From: Nitrosotalea devaniterrae
GTDB lineage: Archaea > Thermoproteota > Nitrososphaeria > Nitrososphaerales > Nitrosopumilaceae
Reading direction: 5' to 3'
DNA: 64,000 nucleotides
Assembly: GCA_900065925.1 (NCBI GenBank)
Contig: LN890280.1
Coordinates: forward strand, 736,451 to 800,450
Position 1 is the first letter of the stretch; the number at the start of each line of letters is the position of its first letter. This document shows positions 43,450-54,363 of the stretch, in pieces. A program made the translations under genes and the position numbers. Under the pieces are notes generated by a model. It did no database searches, was not told where the DNA came from, and saw only the letters and a program-made list of their open reading frames with translations.

Positions 43450-46258
43450 TTTTCAAAATGCGTTTTAGGTATTGTCCTGTGTAACTTCTTGGATTCTGTG
43501 CAACTTGTTCTGGAGTCCCAACTGCAACGATTGTTCCTCCACCATCTCCGCCCTCTGGACCTAAATCAATTATCCAATCAGAATTTTTGATTACGTCCAT
43601 GTTGTGCTCTATGATGATTATTGTATTTCCAAGACTCACTAGCCTGTTTAACACCTCCAGCAATTTTTGTACATCTGCAAAATGAAGTCCTGTTGTTGGT
43701 TCATCTAGTATGTATACGGTTCTACCTGTATCACGCTTTGATAATTCTGATGCAAGTTTTACCCGCTGGGCCTCTCCGCCAGACAATGTAGTAGCTGCCT
43801 GACCAAGCTTGATGTATCCAAGACCTACATCAGAAACAGTCTGAAGCTTTCTCTGAATAGAGGGAATGTTTGTGAAAAATTCTAGTGCCTCCTCTACTGT
43901 CATTGCAAGAATATCAGAAATATTCTTGTCCTTGTAGTGCACTGCAAGTGTCTCTGAATTGTAACGTTTTCCTTTACATTCATCACAGACAACATAAACA
44001 TCTGATAGAAACTGCATCTCTATTTTTTTGACACCGTCGCCTTCGCATGCAAAACATCTTCCATCTGCGACATTAAATGAAAACTGCCCTGGTGTGTATC
44101 CTCGCTCTTTTGATAATTCTGTTCCTGAATATAGTTCCCTGATTGGAGTAAATGCACCAATGTATGTGGCAGGATTTGAGCGTGGAGTACGGCCTATTGG
44201 GGACTGGTCTATGCCTATGACCTTGTCAATTTCGTCCATTCCAGATATTGCCTTGTGTCGTCCAGGCCTGTCTATGGAGCCATAAATGTCAGATGACAAT
44301 GCCTTGTACAATATGTCATTTACAAGGGTAGATTTTCCAGACCCTGATACTCCTGTTACTGTGACCATCATTCCGAGCGGAAACTCGACATCGATATTTT
44401 TGAGATTGTTCTCTGCGGCTCCCTTGAGAACTAGCTTACCTTTTTGCTTGCGTCTTTCTCTACCAAGTTTTATTGCATCATGATTTTTAAGATATTTTCC
44501 AGTAACTGATTTTTCACTTTTTAAAATTTCATTTATTGTTCCTTCAAAGACTACATTTCCTCCATGGACTCCAGCATCTGGACCTAGATCAATAATCCAA
44601 TCTGAACTTCTCATTACTTCTTCATCGTGTTCTACTACAAGTATTGTATTTCCCAAGTCACGAAGCTTTGTTAGAGTCTTGATGAGTTTTGCATTGTCTC
44701 TTTGGTGCAGTCCAATTGTTGGCTCGTCAAGTACGTATAGTACGCCTGTTAGGTTTGATCCTATTTGTGTTGCAAGTCTGATTCGTTGTGCTTCTCCTCC
44801 TGATAATGTGGAACTAACACGATTAAGTGTTAGATAATTCAGACCGACATTTCTTAAAAATTCAAGTCTTGATAATACTTCTTTTAGAATGGATTTTGCA
44901 ATGTATTTTTCTGTTTCACTTAGCTGAAGATTTTTGAAAAATTCGTAACATGAATCAATCGATAGATCACACACATCCATGATCGAAAGCGAATTTATTG
45001 AAACTGATAATGCTTCATCTTTGAGTCTTCTGCCCTTACATGTATTGCATGGAGTCTCTCTCATGAACTTGCTTAATTCTTCTCTTTTTGATTCAGAATC
45101 AGTTTCGGCAAAATTTTTCTGCAAGCTTGGTATCACACCATGAAAATTATTTGTATATTCCCACCTTGAATCAGTTGACTGGGATTCGTATGAGAACTTG
45201 ACTGCTTCTTCACTTCCGTATAAAATAACTTGAAGTTGTTTTGAGCTCATCTTGTTTATTGGAGTCATAAGGTCAAAGCCATATTTTTTTCCAACATCTC
45301 GTAGGGTTTGTCGTCTAAATGATGAGAACCTGCCTGACCATGGAACTATTGCTCCATCTAGGATTGATTTTGTCTTGTCTGGGATGAGTAAATCTGGTTC
45401 AAATTCCATCTTTACTCCCAAACCGTGGCATGTCTTACATGCCCCAAATGGTGAATTAAACGAGAAACCTCTTGGTTCAAGTTCGCCGATTGATATTCCA
45501 CAAAATGGACACGCATTGTTTTGGGAAAATATTTTTTCTTCTGTATCAAGAACCATGACATCTCCTTGACCTGCTTTGAGTGCAGTCTGGATTGATTCAT
45601 ACAGTCTGCTTTTTTCTTCCCAGGATGCCTTGACTCTGTCAACTACAATCTCTATGTTGTGCCACTTTTGTTTATCTAAAACTGGAAATTCTCCATCAAT
45701 CTCTACTATTTCTCCATCTACTCGAATTCTTGAATATCCTTGTTTTTTTACCTGCTCAAAGAGTTTTTCATAGGTTCCTTTTTTTCTCCTGACAAGTGAT
45801 GCTAAAATCAAGATCTTTCTTCCTTCTGATTCTTTTAGTATTGATTCGCAGATTGATTCTACTGATTGGTTTGATATTTTTCTTGAACACTTGGGACAGT
45901 GTGGGGTTCCAATTCTTGCATATAGTAACCTAAGATAATCATAAATTTCTGTTATGGTTCCAACTGTAGACCTTGGGTTTTTACTAGTTGTCTTTTGTTG
46001 GATTGATATTGCTGGAGACAAACCTTCAATTGAATCAACATCTGGCTTGTTCATCATCTCAAGGAACTGTCTTGCATAAGCTGAGAGCGATTCAACATAC
46101 CTTCTCTGACCTTCTGCATAAATTGTATCAAAAGCAAGTGTTGATTTTCCAGATCCTGATAGTCCGGTAATTACTACAAGTTTATTCTTTGGAATGTCTA
46201 CGTTGATATTTTTTAGGTTGTGCTCCCTTGCACCACGGATTATTAATTTGTCATTCAT
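43439..46258 (-). CDS. uvrA: excinuclease ABC subunit A
   Basis: 939 residues with two ABC modules: Walker [15 protein letters not shown] near 33 and [15 protein letters not shown] near 630; signatures [17 protein letters not shown] and [17 protein letters not shown]; two Walker B motifs [10 protein letters not shown] and [10 protein letters not shown]. Zinc modules are [18 protein letters not shown] and [11 protein letters not shown] with CDECKGKRY. It finds bulky DNA lesions and loads UvrB. Second gene of the uvrB-uvrA-uvrC operon, overlapping both neighbours. Confidence 0.97.
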   Translation of the reverse strand: MNDKLIIRGAREHNLKNINVDIPKNKLVVITGLSGSGKSTLAFDTIYAEGQRRYVESLSAYARQFLEMMNKPDVDSIEGLSPAISIQQKTTSKNPRSTVGTITEIYDYLRLLYARIGTPHCPKCSRKISNQSVESICESILKESEGRKILILASLVRRKKGTYEKLFEQVKKQGYSRIRVDGEIVEIDGEFPVLDKQKWHNIEIVVDRVKASWEEKSRLYESIQTALKAGQGDVMVLDTEEKIFSQNNACPFCGISIGELEPRGFSFNSPFGACKTCHGLGVKMEFEPDLLIPDKTKSILDGAIVPWSGRFSSFRRQTLRDVGKKYGFDLMTPINKMSSKQLQVILYGSEEAVKFSYESQSTDSRWEYTNNFHGVIPSLQKNFAETDSESKREELSKFMRETPCNTCKGRRLKDEALSVSINSLSIMDVCDLSIDSCYEFFKNLQLSETEKYIAKSILKEVLSRLEFLRNVGLNYLTLNRVSSTLSGGEAQRIRLATQIGSNLTGVLYVLDEPTIGLHQRDNAKLIKTLTKLRDLGNTILVVEHDEEVMRSSDWIIDLGPDAGVHGGNVVFEGTINEILKSEKSVTGKYLKNHDAIKLGRERRKQKGKLVLKGAAENNLKNIDVEFPLGMMVTVTGVSGSGKSTLVNDILYKALSSDIYGSIDRPGRHKAISGMDEIDKVIGIDQSPIGRTPRSNPATYIGAFTPIRELYSGTELSKERGYTPGQFSFNVADGRCFACEGDGVKKIEMQFLSDVYVVCDECKGKRYNSETLAVHYKDKNISDILAMTVEEALEFFTNIPSIQRKLQTVSDVGLGYIKLGQAATTLSGGEAQRVKLASELSKRDTGRTVYILDEPTTGLHFADVQKLLEVLNRLVSLGNTIIIIEHNMDVIKNSDWIIDLGPEGGDGGGTIVAVGTPEQVAQNPRSYTGQYLKRILKNDS

Positions 46259-48191
46259 TTCGTAATTGTTTTTGTATCCTTGTCAGTTTATCGCGATATT
46301 CAATTGCATTCTCAAAGTCTAGATCTTCTGCGTAACGCTTCATGGTAGCCTCTATCTCAATTGCAAGGGTCTGGATATCGTGCTTTGACATGTGTTTTGT
46401 CTCGTCTAGTACTATTGTTTGCTGAGGAATTGCTTTCACTATGCTAGCTGGAGTGATTCCCATCTTTTGATTGTATTCTACCTGTTTTTTTCTTCGTCTG
46501 TCTGTTTCAGATATGGCAAGTGACATTGACTGGGTCATTTTTTCCGCATACATTATAACTGAACCATCTACATTTCTTGCAGCCCTTCCAAATGTCTGGA
46601 TTAGACTTGTAATGTTTCTCAAAAATCCCTCCTTGTCTGCATCAAGTATTGCTACAAGGGACACCTCTGGAATATCAAGGCCTTCTCTTAGCAGGTTGAT
46701 TCCGACCAAGACATCAAATTCTCCTAGTCTGAGCTGCCTGATTATCTCAGTTCTTTGGAGATTTTCAATCTCAGAATGTAAGTAACGCACCTTGACTTGG
46801 TGCTTGGACAAGTATTCTGCCAAATCTTCTGCCATTCTCTTTGTCAGTGTTGTAACTAGAACACGTTGATTTTTTTCTACGCGTTTTTTTATTTCTATGA
46901 TTAAATCGTCCATTTGGTTTGTAGTTTTTCTTACTTCCACTGTTGGGTCTACAAGTCCTGTAGGTCTTGTTAATTGTTCAACAATTTGGAAGCTTTTCTT
47001 TTTTTCATAATCGCCAGGTGTTGCAGAAACAAAAATGGTATTTTTGATGTATCTTTCAAATTCTTCAAATTTTAGTGGTCTGTTATCAAATGCACTCGTG
47101 AGTCTGAATCCGTAATCAATCAGCGATTTTTTTCTGGTATGATCACCGTTATACATGCCATGAAGTTGGGGTAATGTTACATGTGATTCGTCAATCACAA
47201 GCAAAAAGTCATCCCCAAAGAAATCTAGTAAACAAAATGGTGGCTCACCTGGTTTTCTTCCATCAAAATGTCTTGAATAATTTTCAATTCCAGAGCAATA
47301 TCCAAGCTCTTCAATCATCTCTAAGTCATACTTGGTTCGCATCTCTAGTCTTTGTCTTTCAAGCTCTGGCAACTCTGACAATCTTTGTTTTAATTCGTCT
47401 CTGATTGACTGGACTGCAGTCTTTCTTACGTCTGCTGCAACAAGATAGTGTTTTGCAGGATAGATCTTAATCTTTGAAATCTGTTTTTTTTCTTCAAGTG
47501 ATACTGGATCACAAATTGATATCTTTTCAACATCGTCTCCAAATAATGAAATCCTTACAACTGAATCAGAATATGCTGGAATCACATCAATCGTATCCCC
47601 CTTTATTCTAAACCTGCCTGCCAAAAGTTCGGTATCATTTCTATCATATCTTGCACTGACAAGTTTTTTGATTAATGCACTTCTTCCAATCTCTATGCCT
47701 TTTTCAATCGTAATTGCCATTGTCTCCCACTCACTAGGTGAGCCAAGTGAATAGATGCAAGAGACTGTAGCAATTATGATTGTGGGCTCTCCTGACAAGA
47801 GCATCGCAGTTGCCTCTAGACGCAATTTTTCTATCTTTTCATTTATCTGGGTATCTTTTTCGATGTACGTATCTGTCTGGACGATATAACTTTCAGGTTG
47901 ATAGTAATCATAGTATGATACAAAATATCCGATATTGTTTTTTGGGAAAAACTGCTTTAGTTCTGCATAAAGCTGGGCCGCCAATGTCTTGTTATGTGAT
48001 ATAACCAGTGTCTTTTTTCCGGTCTTGGCAATTGCGTTTGCAACCGTAAATGTCTTGCCACTGCCTGTTACACCAAGCAGGGTCTGGATCTTCTTTTTTT
48101 GTATCCCTTGGACTAGCTGCTCTATTGCTTGTTGCTGGTCGCCTATGGGCGTAAATTCAGAAACTAGCTCAAAGCTTGGATTTTCTAGCAA
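46251..48191 (-). CDS. uvrB: excinuclease ABC subunit B
   Basis: 646 residues. Walker [17 protein letters not shown] near 42, beta-hairpin [16 protein letters not shown] motif [13 protein letters not shown], helicase motifs ([38 protein letters not shown]), and a C-terminal UVR helix ([20 protein letters not shown]). It verifies damage and holds the pre-incision complex. First gene of the operon; it overlaps uvrA by 8 bp. UvrABC is a bacterial system that thaumarchaea gained by transfer. Confidence 0.97.
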   Translation of the reverse strand: MLENPSFELVSEFTPIGDQQQAIEQLVQGIQKKKIQTLLGVTGSGKTFTVANAIAKTGKKTLVISHNKTLAAQLYAELKQFFPKNNIGYFVSYYDYYQPESYIVQTDTYIEKDTQINEKIEKLRLEATAMLLSGEPTIIIATVSCIYSLGSPSEWETMAITIEKGIEIGRSALIKKLVSARYDRNDTELLAGRFRIKGDTIDVIPAYSDSVVRISLFGDDVEKISICDPVSLEEKKQISKIKIYPAKHYLVAADVRKTAVQSIRDELKQRLSELPELERQRLEMRTKYDLEMIEELGYCSGIENYSRHFDGRKPGEPPFCLLDFFGDDFLLVIDESHVTLPQLHGMYNGDHTRKKSLIDYGFRLTSAFDNRPLKFEEFERYIKNTIFVSATPGDYEKKKSFQIVEQLTRPTGLVDPTVEVRKTTNQMDDLIIEIKKRVEKNQRVLVTTLTKRMAEDLAEYLSKHQVKVRYLHSEIENLQRTEIIRQLRLGEFDVLVGINLLREGLDIPEVSLVAILDADKEGFLRNITSLIQTFGRAARNVDGSVIMYAEKMTQSMSLAISETDRRRKKQVEYNQKMGITPASIVKAIPQQTIVLDETKHMSKHDIQTLAIEIEATMKRYAEDLDFENAIEYRDKLTRIQKQLRNE

Positions 48192-48245
48192 ACAATATCA
48201 ATTGACTCTGTTTCAAATTTAAAGCAAATGGTAATTATGATATCT

Positions 48246-48878
48246 TTACCAACTGGGCTCTTCTGAAACCTGCAGACCCTCTTTTGTCTTTATGATGCCC
48301 ATCATCTTTATGGTATTATTTGCAGTTGGAGTGTTGCGCTCTAGTATTTTTTTTGCAATATCTAGTCTTGTCTTTTTATCAAAGTGTTGCCCGATCTTGT
48401 ATTTTCCCCGTATTGTAACTGGTGTGACCTTGATTATTGCAACCTCTTCTACTACTTCCATATTTGGTGACATTTTTTCATATCCTCCTTCTGGCTGGTA
48501 TTTTTTCATCAGTTCGTTTAACGCCAGTGTCTTTTCTTTTGTATCTGTAACCAAGACTGCTTTTCCCTTGATTACAACGCTGATGTACAATGTGTCTGCC
48601 TGAGATGCATCAGTTGGAGATGAAAAATACGATGGTAAAAATTCAAGGCTTTGATCTACTTCGAAACCCACCTTTGGGTTCTTTGTGATGTTTTCAAGTT
48701 TTTCACCTCTTGGATGTGAATGCATGTAGATTGAGTCGTTTGCATAAACAAAATTCATTGGTATTATCTGTGGAAATCCATCCTTGTCTATACTGGATAC
48801 TCTTCCGGTCTCTTGTTGGTTTAAAAATTCGATTATCTTTTCTTTTGACTTGATCTCAAGTCTTCCAAGTAGTTGCAC
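48246..48878 (-). CDS. pyridoxamine-phosphate-oxidase-like flavin/F420-binding protein
   Basis: 210 residues. The split-barrel fold is suggested by IIEFLNQQETGRVSSIDKDG, FPQIIPMNFVYANDSIYMHS, HPRGEKLENITKNPKVGFEV and later VIKGKAVLVTDTKEK. This pattern matches family members that bind FMN or heme and reduce or sense small molecules. Substrate unknown. It lies 54 bp upstream of uvrB's start on the same strand side, and 49 bp from the divergent membrane-protein gene. Confidence 0.8.
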   Translation of the reverse strand: MQLLGRLEIKSKEKIIEFLNQQETGRVSSIDKDGFPQIIPMNFVYANDSIYMHSHPRGEKLENITKNPKVGFEVDQSLEFLPSYFSSPTDASQADTLYISVVIKGKAVLVTDTKEKTLALNELMKKYQPEGGYEKMSPNMEVVEEVAIIKVTPVTIRGKYKIGQHFDKKTRLDIAKKILERNTPTANNTIKMMGIIKTKEGLQVSEEPSW

Positions 48879-48927
48879 AAATCTTGATTATCAGAGATGA
48901 TATTTCTGCGTATGGTTTAATAGATAA

Positions 48928-49359
48928 ATGCAAGTGGCACTAACACAAGGTATGCAAAAGGGCTCTAATCCGATTGAGATTGCGATAGGCCTGATAGTAG
49001 GCGCTGTAATCGGATTTGCAAGCTATGTGTACACTTTGTTTGGCAATACAATACCGTCATTTTTTGCAGTATATTTCAAAGAAATTGGTGCTGCATTGAT
49101 AATGATGGCAGTCTTTGTATTTGCAGTTGCTTGGTTAATGAAGGCCAAGCCTCACAGAAGACCACAAAAATATCAAGTCAAGGTCTATGATGTGTGCGGA
49201 GTGGAAACCCAGATTGACGGTATTAGAACTGAATTTAAGACACATGATGTTGCCTGGAGTTTTATGAAAGAGTACAAAAAGTCCTATCCGCTCTTTAACT
49301 TTGCATTGGTATCTGATCTACCAAACTCTGAGAAACTAACGATATTTCGGTATCTTTAG
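48928..49359 (+). CDS. membrane protein, 143 residues
   Basis: Two membrane helices (IAIGLIVGAVIGFASYVYTL and IGAALIMMAVFVFAVAWLM, residues 17-70) followed by a basic cytoplasmic domain (KPHRRPQKYQVKVYDVCGVE, TEFKTHDVAWSFMKEYKKSY). No known family. Followed 56 bp later by a second membrane-anchored protein gene, possibly in one transcript. Confidence 0.6.
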   Translation: MQVALTQGMQKGSNPIEIAIGLIVGAVIGFASYVYTLFGNTIPSFFAVYFKEIGAALIMMAVFVFAVAWLMKAKPHRRPQKYQVKVYDVCGVETQIDGIRTEFKTHDVAWSFMKEYKKSYPLFNFALVSDLPNSEKLTIFRYL

Positions 49360-49415
49360 GAAAAACAATTTTATATTTTAATGGTGGTGACGATAGGCTG
49401 AACAAGAAAGTTCTA

Positions 49416-49913
49416 ATGATTCTTGTAATAGTTGCTGTATTGATAATATCTGTAATTGTATATTTTCTACCTGTTAATTACCAGAATACAGTTAACCACA
49501 TCACTAATGCAACAGAAGGCTTTAACCAGACAGCAATGTTAGAACGCGGAAATATGGCAATGGGATTCAATCAGACCCAGATTCATCATCACTTCATGTC
49601 TACTGCAACAGGCGGTGAAATTATGATCATGTCAGCTAACATGAGTGATGTACAGACTATGGATGAAATAAAAAATCATGTAAAAGATATTCAATACGAA
49701 TTCTCTCATGGAAACTTCACCAAGCCATTCTATATTCATGATCAAGTTGTTCCAGGCACTGATGTCATGACTACAAAAAAGAATTTGATTAATTATTCAA
49801 TAAAAGACATTGATGGAGGCTCTGTTTTAGTTTTAACCACTAATGATACTGAACTTCTTCACGCGATACAGCAATTCATGGATTTTCAGTCAAGTCAACA
49901 CATGGGTCATTAA
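49416..49913 (+). CDS. membrane-anchored extracytoplasmic protein
   Basis: 165 residues from ATG 49416: an N-terminal anchor (MILVIVAVLIISVIVYFLPV) then a Met-, His- and Asn-rich outer domain (MERGN-like LERGNMAMGFNQTQIHHHFM, ATGGEIMIMSANMSDVQTMD), ending FQSSQHMGH. His/Met richness suggests possible copper contact, which is only a suggestion. A TATA-like TTTATATTTTA (about 49368-49378) would start transcription near the in-frame CTG 49398, which would add LNKKVL, a good positive N-region; so a CTG start is possible. Confidence 0.6.
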   Translation: MILVIVAVLIISVIVYFLPVNYQNTVNHITNATEGFNQTAMLERGNMAMGFNQTQIHHHFMSTATGGEIMIMSANMSDVQTMDEIKNHVKDIQYEFSHGNFTKPFYIHDQVVPGTDVMTTKKNLINYSIKDIDGGSVLVLTTNDTELLHAIQQFMDFQSSQHMGH

Positions 49914-49969
49914 CTAGATCCGTGAACAAAATTTCCTGATATCCTGTTTTAATGGTTGATAATTGCGTT

Positions 49970-50569
49970 TCAGCTACAGCCTATGATCTTGCCGGTTTTA
50001 GAATCAATTGTTAGTGTTTTACTTGATTGCTTTGCAAATAATGTTACAATTACTTTTACAGACCAAATATTGTTTTGAAGAATTGTGTCTACTATATTAC
50101 AGGTACTATAATTAAACTGGAAGAATTTTTTTGCTATATCTTCAATCTCAGAAGCGGCCTCAATCTTTGAGTATAATTTACATCAACCTCGTTGTTATAG
50201 TATGATGTTCTATATACGGGATATGCTACTGGTTTTCAGAACTGTCTTCATCAAGTTTCAATCTTGGGTATGTTCTGTTTTTATCCGAGTTTCTTCAGTG
50301 TCCTATGATCGTTTGATGGCTCTTTTGACTGATTCCCGATTCTTTAGTAGGTAACATGTTGAACTATTGGTTTTGAAGTTCACTTTTGCTATGCTGCTTG
50401 TAACTAATCTTACAATCTTGGCTGGGTGAGTCTCTACATCAAACCATTGCCATCCTAAGTATTGCTTGTTGGATAGGTTTTCTTCTTCTTTTTGTACGGC
50501 TAGTTGCAGTGTCTTGAGATATTCGGGCTTTTGAGCAAGTAGTTGCACTGTGTTGTTGAAATCCTGCAT
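49970..50569 (-). pseudogene. decayed gene with at least four frameshifts
   Basis: Minus strand, start ATG at 50569 (MQDFNNTVQLLAQKPEYLKT, VKRAIKR). After the first stop (50303) reading continues in changed frames: DHRTLKKLG, KNRTYPRLKLDEDSSE, PVAYPVYRTSYYNNEVDVNY, and then an intact last part KIEAASEIEDIAKKFFQFNY to SKTGKIIGCS, stop at 49970. Each switch fits one inserted or lost base, two of them in A runs. No single frame covers it. It is either a recent pseudogene or contains sequencing errors. The original protein of about 195 residues is unknown. Confidence 0.65.
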
Positions 50570-50570
50570 G

Positions 50571-50606
50571 CGTACACATGTATACATATACATACACATA
50601 TACCTT
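50571..50606. repeat. short (TACA/TATACA) simple repeat
   Basis: TACACATGTATACATATACATACACATATACC-type alternating purine-pyrimidine tract just upstream of the pseudogene start. Read through on the minus strand it yields a MYMY-type artefactual N terminus. Confidence 0.5.
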
Positions 50607-50709
50607 TTTTTCATAAACAATTAAATGCATAAAACAGAGATTTAGGGTCAAAGACCCCATCTATGAAACACTGTTTCAATAATATCCAAGGCTACACAGG
50701 CTGACAAAA

Positions 50710-52755
50710 ATGATTGAAAATCTGATTTTATTCCAGATAATTGTATCATTATTTCTAGGAGGGGCCATACTTGGCTTGATATCTAGGAATGGTAGATTTT
50801 CACGACCTCTGATCTTCATTCCCTCCATGATGGGCGCAATTCTGACAATCTTGTTTTCCGTTACTGTAATTACCACCAAATCGATGTCATGGGAGGTTCC
50901 ACACGTAATTCCATTTTTCAATCTTGAGATCTTTGTTGATGGCATATCTGCATTCTTTATGTTGCTGATTGGAATCGTTTCATTTGCTGTTTCTCTGTAC
51001 TCTATGGGCTATTCAAAAGAGTATGAAATTAAAAAAAGAATATCCATTTTTGGTTTTCTTTTTAATATCTTTATTTTGTCCATGATTCTTGTTGTAGGAT
51101 CAAACAACGGATTTTTCTTTCTAATGTTTTGGGAATTGATGTCATTGACATCATTCTTTTTGGTCATATATGATCATGATAAAGAAGAGAATGTCAAGTC
51201 TGGGATGACATATCTTGTCATGACACACTTTGGAACTGCGCTTATTTTTGTTTCATTTTTACTCGGATATCTTCAAACAGGAAGCTTTGGGTTTGATTCC
51301 CTTCGAACTTCATCATCCTCATTTCCACATTTGATTAAAGATTTGATGTTTGTGTCCGCTTTTATCGGGTTTGGAACAAAGGCTGGAATTGTTCCATTGC
51401 ATACTTGGTTGCCCAAAGCACATCCTTCGGCACCAAGTAATGTTTCAGCACTAATGTCTGCAGTCATGATAAAAATGGGCATATATGGTATAATCAGAAC
51501 AGTCTTTGATTTTGCAGGTTTTGGAGCCTCACCAGATTATGCATGGTGGGGTGTACTCATGGTCATTGCAGGGTCTGCCTCTGCATTAATTGGTATACTC
51601 TATGCAGTAGTTGAGCGTGACATCAAGCGTGCACTTGCCTTTTCGAGCATAGAAAACATTGGAATAATTCTCATAGGACTGGGGCTGTCTGTGATTTTTG
51701 CGTCATACAATCTCCACACATTATCCATTCTAGCCCTTGTGGCAAGCATGTATCATACGATAAATCACGCATTCTTCAAGGGACTACTTTTCATGGGTGC
51801 TGGCTCTGTGGTTCATGCTACTCACACAAAAGATATTGAAAAACTCGGAGGGCTAGTCAAACAAATGCCTTGGACATCCATGTTATTTTTAATTGGTGCA
51901 ATCTCCATTGCAGGATTGCCACCATTCAATGGTTTTGTAAGTGAATGGCTAGGACTCCAGGCAATTCTTTCAAGTTCTCAGATCCCATCCACAATACTAC
52001 AGATCTCAATTGCATTTGCAAGTCTGCCATTTGCTTTGACAATAGGACTTGCAGCAGCCACATTTGTTAGATTGTTTTCGATGATATTTCTTTCAAAGAC
52101 AAGGGGCACGTCTCTACTACATATTCGAGAGGTGCCTCGTAACATGATTGCAGGTATGGCAATTCTTGCATCTGTCTGTATTTTATTTGGTATTGTACCA
52201 TTTTTGGGAATTTCTTTACTAAGTACAGTATTTCATCTTTCATCTTCGCCTTCCAGCCCATATGATGCAATTGCGTTGAAAAACAATGACATGACAAGTT
52301 TTGCAAATCTTTCAATGCCTGTTGTGGCAATAATGTTGTCTGCTGTAGCGCTTGGTATCTTTGGTTTTATTCGTGTAGTCGGTGGAAAAACGACAAAGAC
52401 AATTTATGGTACATGGGATTGTGGATTTGGAAAACTAAATGAGCGAATGGAATATACTGCTACATCTATCTCACAACCGATACGCGTAGTATTCAAATCT
52501 CTTTTCAAACCACATAATGAAACACACAAGGAATTTTCCATACCTGAAAACTCATATCTTGTAAAAACCATAAAATTCAATTCAACCACAAAAAACATCT
52601 TTGAGGAAAATCTCTACACTCCGATAATCTCTTCAACTCTCTTCCTGCTTGACAAGGTGCGCAAAATTCAGACTGGAAAAATAAATTCGTATCTGTTATA
52701 CATTATGATTACCATAATTTTGCTTTTGATATTTGTGAGGTTCAATCATGCCTAG
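50710..52755 (+). CDS. Hyf/Ehr-like complex, antiporter-type membrane subunit (HyfB/NuoL-like)
   Basis: 681 residues, about 14-16 transmembrane helices. Antiporter-family marks: FWELMSLTSFFLVIYDHDKE (Glu of helix 5), GFGTKAGIVPLHTWLPKAHP, SALMSAVMIKMGIYG, and FKGLLFMGAGSVVHATHTKD with conserved Lys and His. It should move protons or sodium across the membrane. First gene of six; its end overlaps the next gene by 8 bp. Closest in style to hydrogenase-4 subunit B. Confidence 0.85.
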   Translation: MIENLILFQIIVSLFLGGAILGLISRNGRFSRPLIFIPSMMGAILTILFSVTVITTKSMSWEVPHVIPFFNLEIFVDGISAFFMLLIGIVSFAVSLYSMGYSKEYEIKKRISIFGFLFNIFILSMILVVGSNNGFFFLMFWELMSLTSFFLVIYDHDKEENVKSGMTYLVMTHFGTALIFVSFLLGYLQTGSFGFDSLRTSSSSFPHLIKDLMFVSAFIGFGTKAGIVPLHTWLPKAHPSAPSNVSALMSAVMIKMGIYGIIRTVFDFAGFGASPDYAWWGVLMVIAGSASALIGILYAVVERDIKRALAFSSIENIGIILIGLGLSVIFASYNLHTLSILALVASMYHTINHAFFKGLLFMGAGSVVHATHTKDIEKLGGLVKQMPWTSMLFLIGAISIAGLPPFNGFVSEWLGLQAILSSSQIPSTILQISIAFASLPFALTIGLAAATFVRLFSMIFLSKTRGTSLLHIREVPRNMIAGMAILASVCILFGIVPFLGISLLSTVFHLSSSPSSPYDAIALKNNDMTSFANLSMPVVAIMLSAVALGIFGFIRVVGGKTTKTIYGTWDCGFGKLNERMEYTATSISQPIRVVFKSLFKPHNETHKEFSIPENSYLVKTIKFNSTTKNIFEENLYTPIISSTLFLLDKVRKIQTGKINSYLLYIMITIILLLIFVRFNHA

Positions 52756-53689
52756 TTTTCTTGAAATCACACTTGGTATAATCCAGGCTCTGATGTTGAT
52801 GGCGCTTTCACCTCTGATGACCGGAATTATGAGAAAGACCAAGGCAAAGACGCAGAAAAGAATGGGTGCCGGTATATTTCAGCCATATTATGACATGGTA
52901 AAACTCATGCGCAAAGATGAGGTGGTATCTGACCAGAGTTCGTGGATCTTCAGGTCTACACCTTGGGTAAACTTTGCTGCAATAGGAACTGCGGCATTTT
53001 TCATACCTGTGTTTCTCTCATATTCTCCATTTGGGCTTGTAGGTGACTTGCTTCTGGTGGTTGGTCTGTTTGGACTTGCTAGGTTCTTTACGATGCTTGC
53101 AGGGCTTGACACCTCTAGTGCATTTGGAGGGATTGGAAGCAGCAGGGAAATGATGGTTTCAACACTCTTGGAACCTGCTCTCTTTCTTGCAATATTTGTT
53201 GTAGCACTTACTTATGGGGGAACAAACTTGAGTACACTTGTAGAGGGTGCATCAAACTCATCGTTACTTCCACATCCGCAATTGATCTTTGCTGCAATTG
53301 CCATGTTTGTTGTCATACTGGGAGAGACAGGTCGCTTGCCATTTGGAAATCATGCAACACACCTTGAGCTTACAATGATGCATGAAGCAATGGTTTTGGA
53401 ATATTCGGGCAAAAGTTTGGCGTTAATAGATTGGGCCCAGTCAATAAAACAGGTCATACTGTTTTCATTAATTGTAAATATTTTTACCCCCTGGGGAATT
53501 GCATCATCAGTTTCTGCAATTTCGCTTGGTCTTGGGCTTGTAATATTTATCGTAAAGATTTCAGTATTTGCTATTTTTGTTGCCTTTCTAGAATCATCTA
53601 TTGCAAAATGGAGACTATTTAGAATTCCTGATCTGATTACTGTGGCAATTGCAAGTTCTTTGGTAGGACTGGTACTTTACTATCTTTAG
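52748..53689 (+). CDS. Hyf/Ehr-like complex, NuoH/HyfC-like membrane subunit
   Basis: 313 residues, about eight helices. Family marks: QKRMGAGIFQPYYDMVKLMR at the N terminus and the acidic loop GETGRLPFGNHATHLELTMM with HEAMVLEYSGKSLAL, matching the complex I NuoH 'GE..R.PFD.PE.E.E' region. It links the electron-transfer arm to ion pumping. Overlaps both neighbours (8 bp and 1 bp), so translation is coupled. Confidence 0.88.
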   Translation: MPSFLEITLGIIQALMLMALSPLMTGIMRKTKAKTQKRMGAGIFQPYYDMVKLMRKDEVVSDQSSWIFRSTPWVNFAAIGTAAFFIPVFLSYSPFGLVGDLLLVVGLFGLARFFTMLAGLDTSSAFGGIGSSREMMVSTLLEPALFLAIFVVALTYGGTNLSTLVEGASNSSLLPHPQLIFAAIAMFVVILGETGRLPFGNHATHLELTMMHEAMVLEYSGKSLALIDWAQSIKQVILFSLIVNIFTPWGIASSVSAISLGLGLVIFIVKISVFAIFVAFLESSIAKWRLFRIPDLITVAIASSLVGLVLYYL

Positions 53690-54363
53690 TGATTGTTATG
53701 GGAATGATACAATTTGATGTTTTGACAATTTCTGGAGCAATACTGTTGATTGCTACTTTTGGAGTTATTGCAAGGCGTGGTTTCATGGATTGGCTTAATG
53801 CATACAGGCTTCAATCTATTGTTCTTGCTGTAGTTACAGCAATCATTGGATATGTTACTGGAATCTGGGAAATTTACATTGCAGCAGGACTCACGTTTGT
53901 GATAAAATCATTGGTAATTCCAAAAGTTTTGACACATGTGACAAAGAGTCTTGAAATCGAATCTAAAACTGATTTTAATCCATATCTGAGCCTTCGTGCA
54001 TCCATCATTGTTTCGGCATTCCTTGTTACAATGTCGTATTTTCTCAGCCAGCAGATTCCTTTCAAATCTGATCCTGTGGTAAACGTGTTCTTGCCTGTCT
54101 CAATGGCCCAGTTTTTCTTGGGGCTTTTTGCTTTGGTAAATAGGAGAACCGCCCTTAGCCAAGTAGTAGGCCTTTTGGTAATAGAAAATGGCCTTTTCCT
54201 GTTCACTCTAGTCCTGACGCATGGAGTTTCTCTGATAATTGAAGTCGGCATATTTGCAGACATATTGGTTGGAATAGTTATCTCATCAATTCTTCTCTTT
54301 AGGATGAGTAGGACATTTGACAGCCTTGATGTGGACAGGTTAGAAAACCTGAGGGATGACTAG
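53689..54363 (+). CDS. Hyf/Ehr-like complex, HyfE-like membrane subunit
   Basis: 224 residues with GTG start within TAGTG at the end of the preceding gene. Six or so hydrophobic helices (LTISGAILLIATFGVIARRG, ILADIVGIVISSILLF-like C terminus) and the NuoK/HyfE pattern FFLGLFALVNRRTALSQVVG, then LLVIENGLFLFTLVLTHGVS with the membrane Glu. Small ion-channel subunit of the complex. Confidence 0.85.
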   Translation: MIVMGMIQFDVLTISGAILLIATFGVIARRGFMDWLNAYRLQSIVLAVVTAIIGYVTGIWEIYIAAGLTFVIKSLVIPKVLTHVTKSLEIESKTDFNPYLSLRASIIVSAFLVTMSYFLSQQIPFKSDPVVNVFLPVSMAQFFLGLFALVNRRTALSQVVGLLVIENGLFLFTLVLTHGVSLIIEVGIFADILVGIVISSILLFRMSRTFDSLDVDRLENLRDD

